This document shows, piece after piece, positions 23,191 through 36,746 of a stretch of 64,000 nucleotides of DNA; within the stretch, counting starts at the first letter, position 1, and every line of letters starts with the position of its first letter. The notes beneath the pieces are model-generated. The model saw only the letters and a list, made by a program, of their open reading frames with translations. It did no database searches and was not told the DNA's origin. The stretch spans positions 1-64,000 of the forward strand of contig JAURVB010004661.1 of the NCBI GenBank assembly GCA_033002965.1, in the 5' to 3' direction. Source of the DNA: Piper betle (taxonomy: Eukaryota > Streptophyta > Magnoliopsida > Piperales > Piperaceae). The translations under genes were made by a program, and so were the position numbers.

Positions 23191-25419
23191 TTATGGAAAT
23201 GAATAATTAGGATTGGAAATGGCCATCCCACCGAGTGCATAAGAATTGTCTAAGTGTTATTGGATACTTGTGACTCTTTAGTCTCATCCCGCTGTCTCTT
23301 TGCGCGGCAAGGGCGCCTCGGTCCCACCGAACCCTTCCAACCCGACGCGGGAACACTCTAACCCGCACCAGCGGACGAACCCGCGCCCGAACAATAATGT
23401 TAATGTATAAGTGGTACCATATCATTTAAATTATATCAGTGATGGTTTACATATTTTCAATGTGTGTCTGTATATTTAATGCATATGTGGTCAATTAAAA
23501 ATATGTGTTGTGGGTATTTAATATCAAAATGAAATAAATAAATACTAATATATCATGTGTGGTTCATGTTAATATATATCATTTTCGTTTAAGTACATAA
23601 ATTAATTGCATTAATCCATTAAGTCAAGATTTGGAAGATGAAAATTTAATTAGAGTAATATTAATAACATGCTAGTGAGTTGAACATATTTATCATACAG
23701 GAATGTGTGGTTATTCGCATTGCTAGGCCGCTCGGAGTTGAACTTGCCAAAGTAGGACGAGGAGTGCTACTCAGGTCTAATAGGACTCTCTTATGCTTGA
23801 TCTCCTACTTGGCTCACATGATTTGATTTATATCGTAAAACGTAGACAGTGGCATTTTATTGGATACCACTATCTGCAAGTCATTTAACCGATCTTCCGG
23901 ATTAATAAAACCTCATTGATGAGATCCCATGATGAGTTTTGGAAAGATTATATGATCCAATTGAAAGTGCACTTTAGCGTTAAATGACATGTCAATGCCT
24001 AGACTTGATGTACGTATTATGTTTTTAGATTTTGACTTGCAAGCATGATGGATGGGATGTGTGACGTCACCGAGGGGCTTGGTCGATACCCACCTGTAGT
24101 GCTCGGTGATGGTCTCATAAATATATATAATATGAGATTACTACCTGCATGCAGTGTATATTTCAACAATATTCGGCCTATTGCCTCTGTCGACTATATA
24201 TTGACCATGCAGTACTAAAATGATTATTAGCTAGACCTTATTAGCCATATTACATGCATGTTACTATGAGTTATCATCCAGTCCATGTTAATGGATTATC
24301 AGTGATTGTGATTAGGCACAATAGGCTACTTTTTATAATCGGTGTGTTGTGAACGAGTGGTTGTTTCTTTCCAATTTCTTGTGGATAACTATTTTATCCA
24401 TCCACCAGTATTGAGATTTTTCTCTATAAGTTATTTGGGATTCAGTAATACTCGTTACTGACCCGTTTTCTTATATTATGCGAGTAAGCAGGCTTGAGTG
24501 TCCGTCAGTGTAGCTGTGTACTCCATAAATGTTGGGGCGACATTTTGGTGTGTGGGCTTTTAGCTGTTTTGTGTTGTGTGCCTTTTGTGGACTTTATTAT
24601 CTACTGATATGTATATATCTCATTGGTGTTGATGTCTTAAGATTGCGGATCATGTTGTGATGATGTGGCCATACAACCTTGAGACTTGTGTTGTGATCCA
24701 TGCCGACTTATACCTTCTAAAATGGTACTATGACCATTTGCTACTTTTTGTTTACCTAACTGTATTTCCTCTGTTTTGCACATGAAATTCTCTGTAGTAC
24801 AAAGGTCTACCTTATTTTTTGCATGTTCCTCCAACTCCTGGAGTTCTGAAATTGATGGTCAATAAATATCTAGATATTTGAAACCATGTTAGTTGTGCAT
24901 GTACATGGAGCACATAAGGAACATAGGTTGGAAGAGCTTTTGTGATTATTATAATTGGAAGAGAAGAACCCATGGGAAGACCTGGTAAGCCCGCAACATG
25001 ATGATCGTAAAAACTGTACTAAATGTAATGTGAGTGATTTAAAAATGTAGTGTAATGCCTTGGGAAATATTCTGTGAATGCCAAATGATATTATGACCTA
25101 TTCTGTGATTATTCTTTGATTGATTGACAATTATACATGTTGTGTAATTTTTCCTTCATCCTATTTACATGGGAGACTCTGCCAGCTTTTCTATGAAGAA
25201 TTAGTCTCCTTTGTAAATTCAACTCACCTAAGATGCCTAGGTGTCTTGCATGCATTGTAGTGTTGACTGCACATTAGATTCCCTCGGGTTCTGCCTTTTG
25301 ACGCCATGAGTGGTTAGGTCCTTTTTGTGTCAGTTCTCCATTTTAATGAGTTATGAATTAGTATCCTGAAATTTATTAGTTCAATTTGATTCACTCCTCG
25401 GGTAAATAGGGGTGTTACA

Positions 25420-26672
25420 ATGTCATTCACTCATCTTGTACCATGAAGTCATCTCCATCAACTCCCAAGTCAATGCCCCAAGTCAATGCCATATGCAACA
25501 TGTTTTGTCGGTGACACAACCCTTTCTATAGTGGTAATTACGTACTAGTCATCCATATTAGTACGGTCATGAAACATTTCCCTTCCAAATCGATGTCCAA
25601 TGGTATGGCGCTATCACATGACGACAATTAACTTGGTACATCGATATTGTCCCACTCTTTGTTAGAGTGAAATGAGTCCTTGTTGTCACTATCATCCACT
25701 ACTTGCTTCCCTACTCTTTTTCAAGAAATTAACATTGCAATTACGAAAATATTATGAGGCCACCTATTAATTTGCTTACCTTGTTCCCGCTTCTCTTGGC
25801 AAAACTAGTATCTATGAAAACATGCACTCTTCCTGACCCCCACCTCCCCTCCACATTGCATTCAGGAGCTGGGTTCGACCCTCCATCATCATCTCCTTGC
25901 CTACAAAATATGTACATCAAACATAAACTCAATTATACTAAACATGTTGCTACAAGATAAATGTGGGCATGCCAAGCAACCCATTTCCCTACATTTTGCT
26001 TCATATGACATCCACATTTGCAACAACAGCTTTGTCCCCCGTAGTTGAGACTTGACCTCTCCATGGCCATTGATTCATTTAGAGGGTTCAGCCTCTCCAT
26101 CTTCACTTCTCTTCTTCGGTATATTCTTTTCTTCCTTCTCCATATAAATCGTAACCATATGTGTCACACCAATTATATATTCATCAAATGTGACCTCCAC
26201 ATCCTCATTACTCTTGATGGTATGTAAGAACTTCTCCGCTGATATAGAGAGAGCTACTTCTTAAGCTTCACATCACAAACTTCTCGATATAGGGAAGCTT
26301 CGTTAATACTATATTCAACATCGAATATAAAGTCCTCTTGCGCACAACTTGCAATAGCTTCATTCCACCCAAATACTTTCTTGACTCTTCATCATACTTG
26401 CCATTGTAGATCATGCACAACCTAATACCCTATCTATCCATCTTGAAGAAAGCATAGTTCAAAATTTACTATATTATTGACCACTTTCTATGCAACCTTA
26501 TGCTATAACGCTATACATGCATGCTACTAGTAGGGTTATCATCTTTTAAGGATTACTTCCTTTGAGCGATATATTACCTACCAGTATACCAACAGGTCAA
26601 TAAAGGCCAAAATGATATACAAATATGATCATGTATCTCCAACATCCTATCATAATTTCTTTACAACATACC
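25420..26672 (-). other. Possible decayed transposase fragments, minus strand
   Basis: Minus-strand readings give GSNPAPECNVEGRWGSGRVH (25932-25780), EDVEVTFDEYIIGVTHMVTI (near 26200) and MIYNGKYDEESRKYLGGMKL (near 26410), separated by stops. The last resembles the MxIYYNGKW...Y..G start of some Mutator-like transposases, but this is a by-eye likeness only. The stretch is cut by the LTR-like element at 26678. Confidence 0.25.
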
Positions 26673-26677
26673 ATGTA

Positions 26678-29600
26678 TGTAATACCTCGATTCTGTTCAA
26701 ACCCAAATCGAATCAAAACAATAAATTTTGGACTGCTACTCTTACTCATTTGAAATAAAATCCTAATCATAGGACCATACCTAACCACTCGATGTATCAA
26801 ACGACAGAAGGCCCGAGGCATTCTAAATGCACATCTGAAACACATGACCACTCATACGCATGCACAGACTCCTAAGGTTGGGCACATAATGGCTCATACA
26901 AAAGAGATTCAAATCCTAGGAAAAATCTATTATAGTCATGTAAGTAGGACGTGGGAAAATTTTCACAACTTGTATAAATTTCATATTTAACAAAAACAAA
27001 TACAAAATATTTTATTCATTACATTTCAAAAGATGGAATTCATCCAAACACATTCCACAACATTCACTGAACATTAACATCATATTTTCACAGCAATCAC
27101 AACACGCTATACATTCTTCAGACGGAAGGTTGTCTGGTCTTCACTTGAGCTTTCTCCTACAACACAAAACACAACAAAAACTCCTCTAACTTGTATTTCT
27201 TCTTTGCTCTATATTCCTGCACAAATAATATGGTGTAGTGTATCTGACTATTTTAACCTTTAGTTCTAAGACTTTGAAGTTTGGATAATTCTTGCACAAA
27301 ATAGTTAACCCTGCATGCCTCAGAGTATACTACCTATGACATAACTCAAACATAGGGTAGTGATAATAATTTTAGGCCAACTTTGCAGTTCAGTCGAAAT
27401 GCTCGAAGGCTCTCATGCGTGATTTCATAATGACTCACTATCCCACATATTATTCTCATTATATGGCCCATTGGCCTCAAATGGTAATCACAACACATGG
27501 CCCACCCACCTCAACATCAACATGAGCAAACACATAACACCAGAAGGACACGTCGTCTTCCCCTTGAGTCATTCTCGATCCTTTTATCCCTTCTGGCCAA
27601 AACTGTAATACTACACTATATAGAAAATATACGTCAATAATCAAAGATTACCGGTCAAAAAAATAACTAGTGACAATATTTCAAACTAGCATATGGATGA
27701 CTCATCATTTATAGGAAACTTCAACATGAATTTAGAAAATCTCCATCACTACCCTTGTCATACTGAATTATCGTCAATAGGGCCTAATCATAATCACTGA
27801 GATAAATATGCACATGAACCAGAACTACTCAATGTAACATGCCAGTACTGTGGCAAATAAGGCCTAAATCTTAAGCATAAGTCATAATCTAGTCAACGAC
27901 AACATACCCGTGGCCAATAGGGCCTACCTGATCATAATTGCAACATTTTATGGTCTGAATACACTCAACAGAGAGCATGTACATGCCAAGTACACACTAT
28001 TGGCACGTACTATAAATGAGTATCATAATCATTATATTAACCACTTAAATGAGTACCACAGGCAGGTATCGATTGTGCCCTTTAGTGGGCGTCACACTCT
28101 CATCTATCATGGGTATCATAATCGTAAGGCCTGGAAAGGGTCTAATAAATAGCGTTCATTCGACTTTTGAGCTGGATCTCATTTATTAAAAATTCATCAA
28201 AAGATCTCAACCTTGGAGTTTAATTAATTTGAATAATTGACCAAATGACTTGTAGGTAGTGGAATCCAATAAAATGCTACTAACTACATCCTACAATTAG
28301 AAAACAAACTTGTGATAAAACCAAGCAACAGATTAAGGAGTCCTACAAACCTCTGAAGTAAGCTCCGTGTCCTAGCTCGATGAACTCAACTCCGTGTGGC
28401 CTAGTAAATGTGACCACTACACAAACTTTGTATGATGTATGCATGCATTGATATGAAGACAATCTTATATACAACAAAATGACATGGCATACAAGGACAA
28501 CAATAAATTAAATATATCACATCACATCACAGCATCATTCATGTGATGAATATCATCATCACTAAATAAGTTTCTATAAAAATAAATATAGATTATAAGA
28601 CGGAGATCTCAGTACATTATGAAATAAATTCTGGGATTCCCCGTGTACTTTAATCTGTTCGAGAACTCTCGGTAATTTAATTGAGATACCTAACAAGTTA
28701 ATCAAGAATTAGATCTCAATAAAATTATGAAAACTAGTTTAAGTTGTCGTTAATCAAACTTAATCTCAATGATAATTTTGCCATAACAATTTTAAATCTA
28801 AATGACTTAAGAGATGTTGAGTCACACCCAACCTTTGTCTCTAAATCATTGATTATCATTATTAAAATAATCTTATATTATTTATTTAATTAAGTTAATT
28901 ATTATTTAACTGAAGATTTTTACACTGATCATTTCATAACCAAATATGAGTTAAAATATTATTATTTTATCTAATTAATTATTTATTTATTTTGGCAAGC
29001 AAAACAAAGCAACGTGAATGTGGCAAAAAATTAGAAAGTTTTTTTTTTGCCGTTATTAGGTAGATTAGTAGGTAAAATTATAACTTTATACCAAATCAAA
29101 CATTTTGCCACAATAAACAAATAAAAATAAAGAATTTTTATATAAAAATCAAAACTTAAAAATGATGATGAATAGTTCTACATGTTTAAACATGGAGATC
29201 TACATGCCACCAACAAAATCATGCCAAAAAACATGAAAAATGGGAGAAAGGCATACCTTGGCGGGGGGGAAGTGGGAGGAGTAAGGATAGGAGGGACGAG
29301 TAAGTAGGGGGAAAAGGGGCGAACGAAGTACCAACAATGACCTGGGAGAAGTGGATGCGGCGGCTAGGCGGAGAGGAGGAGAAGAGGGAGAGAAAAAGTG
29401 GAAAGGTGAGGGAGTTGTATTCCCCATGTTGCACACCAGCGCAAAGCATGCACAGGTGCAAAGGCACCCGACGAGCGTCGCTGTGCCATGCACAACACCA
29501 CAGCTAGGATAGAGGAAAGGAAAAGGAAGAATAGGAGGAAGAGGGGGAGGGGATGGATGGGGAAAGAAAGAGAGAAGGTCAAGAACGCTTGTAGGGCTCA

Positions 29601-29923
29601 ATTAGGATTAATAAGGTACACCAAAAATGCACGCCAAGCGATTAAAACAATAGGCTATCACCAAACCAAAAGCAAAACATACACAAAACACGTGTGAACA
29701 TAGCCGTACGCAACAGCTACCAAAAGAAGCAACAAGAGCCATCGGCTTGACATTTGGAGCCGACTAGATAACACAATAACAGACATGCCTAATGGCCAAG
29801 CCCACAACAACAGATAAGGATCCTCCTAGCACTTAACTGATTGAACCGGGCCGACCGCATACTACTCAGATCAAACAACAACAAACCGAACATAAAACAC
29901 AGGACCGTGGGCCGGGTTTTACA
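26678..29923 (+). mobile_element. Diverged LTR-like element of the same family
   Basis: It starts TGTAATACCTCGATTCTG and ends GGGCCGGGTTTTACA. Shared family words include gcctggaaagggtctaataa (near 28130), agatctcaaccttggag then caaatgacttgtaggtagtg with gaatccaataaaatgctac (near 28240), gagtcctacaaacctctgaa (near 28340), and ttataagacggagatctcag (near 28595). The flanks ATGTA and ATGCC match at three of five positions, so a decayed duplication is possible. It is more AT-rich and more diverged than the copies at 9.5-20.4 kb. The GC-richer stretch 29260-29580 corresponds to the GC-rich part of the other LTRs and its open frames are shadows. Confidence 0.6.
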
Positions 29924-32300
29924 ATGCCAGTCTCTTCAACTCAATTTTGTGATTCATTTGTAACTCCCATGTCATGAAAATCCCTACACTTACCCATCGT
30001 CTCTATACATACTCTTACAACCACCGAACAACATGTATCACCCACAAGACTCAACCCCAACACCTTACTATTAGTTGTTCACAACATGACTGCTGTAAAC
30101 CGTACAAAATACTAACATGCATGCATAAGTGTTAAAAATAACATACATCTTTCACAAGACTCACCAACATGCATCACTCACAAGACCGATGATATTATGA
30201 CCATTACTACATCTCATCTCGCATAAGGGTCACACACATCATAGAATACATGAACATTCATCAAAACTACCCTTTACCCACTTATAAACTGTACAAAACA
30301 TATATGTTCCATTAACCTCTATTGTCAACACTGACAACCTTATTTTTAGAACCTAGCTGAAATATTATAACCTTAAATAAAGAAGTTCAGAGGAACCACA
30401 TAGGAAGAATAAGTGGATAATTAACTAAGATGGAAGAATGAAGATTGAGGAAGAAGGGGGTGAAGATAGAAGCACAAGGGACTTGGGCATCACAATATAA
30501 AGAACGGAGAAGACCGCCACAAGTTTTTTAAAACAAAGATCACGTGGATATCACCCATTCAATCGCAGCCAGCTGCATTAAATTCCCCCTCTGACTCTCC
30601 TCAACTCACACCCCTTCTCATCATTGTCCTCCATTTTATTAATTTTCCATTAGGGGACATAGTCGATCATTATCATGTAATATTTTATGCATAAATTATA
30701 TTTGTCTTCTATCGCATCAAAAAATTCTTACTAGTGTAAAACATACATAGGGCAAATCCCCCATACATAGAACACACACACAACTGAAACAAGTCTACTT
30801 TAATTTGATTTATAACTAGTATAAGTTTATATGATTCAATTGGGTTGAATCGGGTTCAATTGAATTTTAATATTATGCAAAAATACTTTATTAATTTTTT
30901 TGTGATCAAAATTTAATTAAATACTAGTTAAATATTCTATGTTTTTTCAAAAAATTAGGTTTTAGAGATAATATTGGACTCAAAAAATACGCATGAATTA
31001 AAATAATACGAAGCCTAAATCAAGTCAAATTTGAAGAGGGCATATGCATAATACAATTCTTTGTTTTAAAAATAATTTTTTAGTTTTGGAACCTAATTGA
31101 AACATTTCATTTGGCATGATTCAACTACTTTACTTATCCATTTCTTGAACACTTTTTATATCAATAAAAACATTGATCAGCCACTCAATAATAGAAATAA
31201 ATTATTTAATAAGTGGCTTTAGAAGTTTTGTTTTCTCACATTGCCTTTCTTACAATGCAGTTAATTTTAAACCAATGATAGTTCTTTGGACATATGAATA
31301 TTCACTTAATTTAAAATTATTATTATTATTATTAACATTATTTATCAAAAACCTTTAGTATAATTTTACTCAAATTTAGAACATAAAAATTGTAAATGTT
31401 ACTTATACATATATAATCACATTGCTCAAATAAAGTTTTACAATTAATAATGCACCCTTAATTATGATTTCTACATATTTTTAATTTATAATTTCTACAT
31501 AATCATGAATAAGTTATTAATCAATTAATTAATATTATTTATTGTTTGAAAAAATAGAGTATAAATATCTGAATAAAAAATCTTTAAGAAATGATAAATT
31601 TCATTGAAATATTAAAATTATATTGAAATTAAAATATTTAATTATTAATACATACTTAATTAAAATTTTTACTATGTTAAGTGTGATCCCATTGAGATCT
31701 TCGACCATTTAAATTTTTTTTACCATTTAAATTTTGATCGGTTTTCAAACAACACAAAAATAGTTTTATTTTTACTATATTTTATAAATATTGTATTCTG
31801 AAAAGGGATATTTGTTTGATTTAAGTATGCATAAACAATCTTTATTTATAAATAATAATTAGTCATGCTTTTTAGAATTTAATTTAAAATATAATTATTA
31901 ATAAATTTAAATGTAATCGCTCTTGCCTAATATCAGATTAGTTTTCCGAATCGGACATATACGTGGAAGGGTGGGACATATCCTGCTCCTTCGAATGATT
32001 TGGTGCACTTTTTAACCTTGTATAATATTCAATGGGTGGCAACCTTGGAACTGCGATGTGCGGCTTTTATTTCCCACTGCTAGAGGTACTAACTCTTCTC
32101 CCTAACCTCTTACTATTTCTCCCATTGCAAAATCACATTCTGGGTTCATGCCGCTTTGTATTCCATACTTTTCAATGATCGAATCTTCTATTTCTTGATA
32201 TATTGGTTTCTTAAAGGGGTTTGTAACTGATATTGGGTCGATTAAATATTCACAGCCATTGGCTACGGAAGTATGTTATGGTGGATTTTTTTTTTCAAAG
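29924..32300. other. AT-rich intergenic region
   Basis: No recognisable coding sequence. 30700-31950 is very AT-rich with a short (TTA)n run near 31318. A CT-rich stretch at 32075-32130 and a TATA-like ttgtataatatt near 32018 may belong to the promoter and 5' untranslated exon of the gene at 32742. Confidence 0.4.
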
Positions 32301-32342
32301 CTATGTGATGGTGGATGTTGATGGTGTCTCTATGTGCTAAAT

Positions 32343-32741
32343 GGGAGCAAAAGGAGAAAATTGATTTTGTTGTGGATGTGTTTCATGTTGTGTGAAAGAT
32401 GGCAAAGTTGAACTAGAGATTGATTTGTGGTATTGGGTGTTGATGTTTTTATGTGTGTAAAAAGGTCACGAGTTTCTGTTTTAATGAGAAGGTGCAAAAG
32501 GAGAAGTATGATTACAAGAATGCGTTTAATAATGTGTGAAAGGTGAAAGAGCAGAAAGGTTGATTTGTACATTGGGTCTTGATGGGTTTTTTTTTGGTCT
32601 GTAAAAAGGTTACAAGTTTCTTTTCTAATGAAAAGGAGCAAACGGGGATGTTTGATTTGTTAGTGGTTGTGATTAATGATCTGTGAAAGATGGAATAGTT
32701 GAATTAAGGATTGGTTTCTGGCATTGTGTTTTGATTAGGAA
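32343..32741. repeat. Imperfect ~147-bp tandem repeat before the dsRBD gene
   Basis: Two full copies and one partial copy share gggagcaaaaggagaa, tgtgtgaaagatgg, attggtntgt...attgggt and tgtaaaaaggtnacgagttt words (starts near 32343, 32491 and 32635). The last copy runs to ttttgattag immediately before gaaATG, which looks like a splice acceptor. The repeats therefore probably lie in a 5'-untranslated intron of the gene. The minus-strand open frame across it is a product of the repeat. Confidence 0.7.
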
Positions 32742-33929
32742 ATGGAGCTAGCAGAAGATAGTGGGAGTTCTGAGAGCAACGGTAGTTCTTCTCAAGGTGT
32801 TCAACTAGAACAGCCTAGTATTCAAAGGGCGAAATGGCCACCACTTGAAGCACCAGCCATGGGTATGTCTCAATTTTTGAGCAAGGAGGTCGATTTTCCT
32901 GTAAGATCAGATAAGAAGGTTTGTCCTGCCATTGAGACCATCGACCTTAGTGATCCTGATGCTTTCAAACGAGTAGAAGGTACTTGTTCATTGTCATTGT
33001 TTGTTCTTTGGTTTTGTTTTAATACATGTGGACTCAAGAAAGATCTCACCTTAGATGGTAGCTCTACTTCTTGAATGCAAGAAAACTACAAAGACAAGAT
33101 TGTTTGAGATCTGCGCTGCCAAGAGCTGGGCTCCCCCTGAATTTCAGTGCCACGAGGAAGGACAAGATCTTGATAAAATGTATGTTCATCCCTAATCTTT
33201 ATCATCATTGTCACGGTCATTATTTTCAGCTAAGCTAGCTAGTCTGGTGTTTGAGGGAAGATGTATTTTGCATCACATTTTGTTAGTGTTCAGAATTGGG
33301 TTGATAGGAACAAAGTGGCCAGGTTCTTTTCGGCTGCCGCCCTGTCATAACCTTCAAATTGGGGGAAAATACAGTCAATTATTATCTTGGCCATCAACAT
33401 CGTTCTCGTCTGGGCCTTACCTTAGCTAGATTGGGTTTGATGGTGGCACAAATTTTGCATCGCATTTTGTTTATTCAAAATTCAATTGATACATCAAAAA
33501 CCATATAGGAACAAAGTGGAATGTTTTTTGTGTAGACTGACCTCTTGTTGCAACCTTCAAAGAGGGGAAAATTATATTCACCTATCCCCATAACACCAAA
33601 ATTTTAGAAATTGTTATCAGAACATGTTCCTGCCACTTCTAGAGGTTATTACATGTTTATGAGCGACACTAGTCTCATTTTCAATGTCATTTATGACAAG
33701 TATCAGCAGTCATGACATGCAAATAGAAATGGAATTAGTAACAGCACATTGTCCTTACGGGTTTTTTTGGTGCAGGTTTACTTGTAGTTGTAAAGTTGTG
33801 GTTCAAATCCAAGGTAGAGGGCGCACCCTCATAGAATGCATTGGTGAGGCCAAGTCCAGGAAAAATGCTGCAGAAGAGCATGCTGCAGAGGGAGCACTCT
33901 GGTATCTTAAGCATATTGGCTATCATTAA
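32742..33929 (+). CDS. Small single dsRBD protein, 3 exons (169 aa)
   Basis: Exons are 32742-32979, 33062-33179 and 33776-33929. Donors are gtactt and gtatgt, and acceptors are ggtag and gtgcag. Joined phases give 169 residues. The N-terminal about 80 residues are Ser/Gln/acidic with no known domain. Residues about 81-168 form a double-stranded RNA-binding domain: LLLECKKTTKTRLFEICAAK, then SWAPPEFQCHEEGQDLDKMF, a beta-strand segment FTCSCKVVVQIQGRGRTLIE, and the conserved C-terminal helix GEAKSRKNAAEEHAAEGALW. Plants annotate similar small proteins as ribonuclease III-like proteins, although no RNase III catalytic domain is present here. It probably binds double-stranded RNA and its partner is unknown. 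The acceptor of exon 2 was chosen because it keeps the frame. An upstream intron ending at gattag is likely. Confidence 0.8.
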
Positions 33930-34194
33930 CAGATGAGATCAAGCCAATGTTTCACAAATGCATTTTGGCAAATTATGTGTTCCATGTAAGTTAGAGTCGT
34001 GCATTTGCAATTTAAAATTGTTGGAACAGCTGATTTTGGCATTTGATTATGCTTCTGACCATCTACCGCATTTTGTGAGAGGGATAAATAAACATATTTT
34101 CTGATTATGTTTGTGTTATATGTTATCTGATAAAAAAACAATTGATTAGATACGCTCGTAGAGAAGCTTGGTAGGGCGTGGTAGGACAAGCTTC

Positions 34195-34680
34195 AGATAT
34201 GGTCTTGGCTAGGGGTGATGCGAGATCTCTCCGTTTAGTTTCGCATCTAATACTTAATAAGGGTAAGATTTTGTTTATAAGTGAGAATAAATTATATATT
34301 TTTAATTTGGTTAACCAAGATGGCCTAGACCCATTACATTGTACTTTGGGTCGAATTGTTATAGGTGATATCAGAGTAACCAAATTTCAGTATTAGGTGA
34401 TGGGTTACATTAAGGACGCAAGTTAGGTTTATATCACGAGCCAAAGAAGTCATCTGTGCTAGGGCTATTTACAGGATAAGTGTAAAAATTTTGATAACGA
34501 AATTTTCTAAGATAGATAAATTGTGAGATTCCTTAATATAGCTTCACATCTAATACCTACTGTAGTAAAATTTTATTTATAAATAAGAATAAACAATAAA
34601 TCTTCAATTTGGCTAACTATTTTTGAAGAAATGACTTAAATTAATTACGTTGCATTTGGGGTTGGGTCGTTTAAAATAAA
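34195..34680. repeat. Two diverged direct copies of a ~145-bp repeat
   Basis: Copy one (about 34218-34355) and copy two (about 34525-34670) share gagat..ct, cgcatctaatac/cacatctaatac, gattttgtttataagtgagaataaa / attttatttataaataagaataaa, ttcaatttgg, and cattacattg..tttgggtcg. They look like a repeated transposon or LTR fragment. Ends and family are not defined. Confidence 0.55.
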
Positions 34681-35238
34681 CATTTAGTTCGAATCCGACC
34701 GAACCAAATTGTATTTATCGTAACTAAAACTAAAGTGAACTTAACCAAAATATTTCAGTTAATTCGGTACGGTAATCGAATAACTGAATTACATCATAAG
34801 TTATATTTTTTTTGTTTAATTATTTAATTAAAATTATATCATTATTTTAATGAATATAAACATTTAATAAGTAATTTTAAATGTATATTTGATATCAAAT
34901 AAATAAAATTTAATCATATAATTATTATAATTTCATGATAATTAGCATAAAATAAAGATTTTGGAATATTTTTTAAAAAACAAATCGTTTAATTCAGTTT
35001 GGTTCAGTTCTAAACCAAAATAGTAATGTACACATTAGTTTCTTTATGGCCAACTAAAAATTGAACAAAACTATTTCAAAATCGAACTGAAGTGCTTGTT
35101 TGGATTTGGTCCGATTCGGTACCCCTAGTCTTGGTTGTGTTTGTATTTCTAAGTACTTCTATTAGGAATTAACGTCCTCTTAGCGAGGCAAGCTGGTATC
35201 GGTAAGGGAATAGGCGATGAGAATATGAATATATTTTA

Positions 35239-35279
<41 letters not shown>

Positions 35280-36701
35280 TTCAACCGTTCTAAGAAAAAA
35301 CCAAAATTTAAAAAGTGAATGTTCTTATTGTTGATCATCAATGAAATAGTCTAAAGATCGGTGGTTTTTTAATGAATAGTTACTCTTATTGAGACCCGAT
35401 CAAGGGAAGGTTTTGTCACCACCTTTAGAAATTATTTTGTTAATTCTTCCCCCTGCAACTCACAAATTTTATCGACCACCTCCCGCATCTCTTCTAAATT
35501 ACCAAACAAATATTTGAAGTAACAAACAACTATCTTCGATACATATTATAACAAAGGAAAACTCATCTTTGTTCATCAGGCGTCATTTATTTATTTGTCT
35601 AAATTTGCCACATGTCTCTTATGAATATTATATGTAATTTTACCATTTCTGGCCCCCTGTATGCCTTATTATTTATAACTTTAACCTTTTATTAGGAAAG
35701 TCGACGTCTCTTCTTTTCATAATTTTCTCGTTAGAAAAAGTAATAATTCTTAACCAATTTTGTACCAATAAAATAATTTTTTAACTCAAATTAGATTGTG
35801 CAATATGGATCCTAAAAATTACTAAAAACAAGTAACAACTAAAAACAAGTAACAACTATTAACTGAGTAGATATATATAAATTAAAAACTTTTGGTTCAA
35901 TTAAAATTATTAGTTTTCAAATCAAATTCAACCATACTTTAATTTAAGGGAGAATTTTATGAGTAGAATTTTGTAACTTTTGTATTAAATTTTAAAAAAT
36001 ATAATTTGAAACAAAATACAACTATATATTTATGATGGTACTTATGTATCTAAAGGGACATCCATGTAAACTGCTCATTTGCCCGCAAGATGCATGATAT
36101 TTTATTTATTTTAAAATATATATTTTTTACATTTGTGTATTTTTAAGTGATTTTGGCTTTTACATAAATTTAAATTGACTTAGAGTGCATTGCACTTTAA
36201 ATAATAGTTTTCCTATAATATTTATTTGTAATACTGGATATGTATTTAGTATATAACTATGTTTTATAATCTTATCTATTAGATTTATTTTTCAAAAATA
36301 ATAACACATTCTTATTTATTAATTAGTCGATATTTGTTGATTTGAAAATTTTACTTGCTTAAGCATGGTTAAACCTAAAATAAAGTCTCATTGATTTTTA
36401 TTTAGTAGGTATTCACTTTTTATAGCCTTATCTTTTTTTCATCAAAAAGCTTAATATATTATTATTAATAATTAGTTAATATAAATCAATTTATTAATTT
36501 TGGAATTTTACTTACTTAAGATAGTTAAATTTCAAATAAGTTAAAATTTTTAGATGATTTAAATTTGCTTCTTCCATTTGTAATAATAAAAAGTAAAATT
36601 ATTATTTAATTTACTTTTTATAAATATATAATAAAAGATAATATTGTAAAATAGTTACATGAGATCATTGTAAATTAGGGCAGGTTTATATATATTATAT
36701 T

Positions 36702-36746
<45 letters not shown>

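Larger units (their letters stand above)
20916..25419 (-). mobile_element. Diverged, enlarged LTR-like element
   Basis: The plus strand starts CGTAAAACCCCTAAAATAAC and ends AATAGGGGTGTTACA, like the inverted LTR at 17446. Family words occur in the same order: agtggcattttattggatac (near 23850), ccgatcttccggattaataa then gatgagatccc (near 23890), cagtaatactcgttactgac (near 24435) and gatgtcttaagattgcgg (near 24630). It is longer than the intact copies because of repeats at 22225-23190. No clear target duplication is present (ctcac against atgtc), so one end may be eroded or recombined. Confidence 0.6.

Noticed and set aside
29200..29601. 133-aa Pro/Ser/Phe-rich minus-strand frame
   Set aside because: It lies in the purine-rich part of an LTR-like element that corresponds to the GC-rich part of the other copies. 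It looks compositional.
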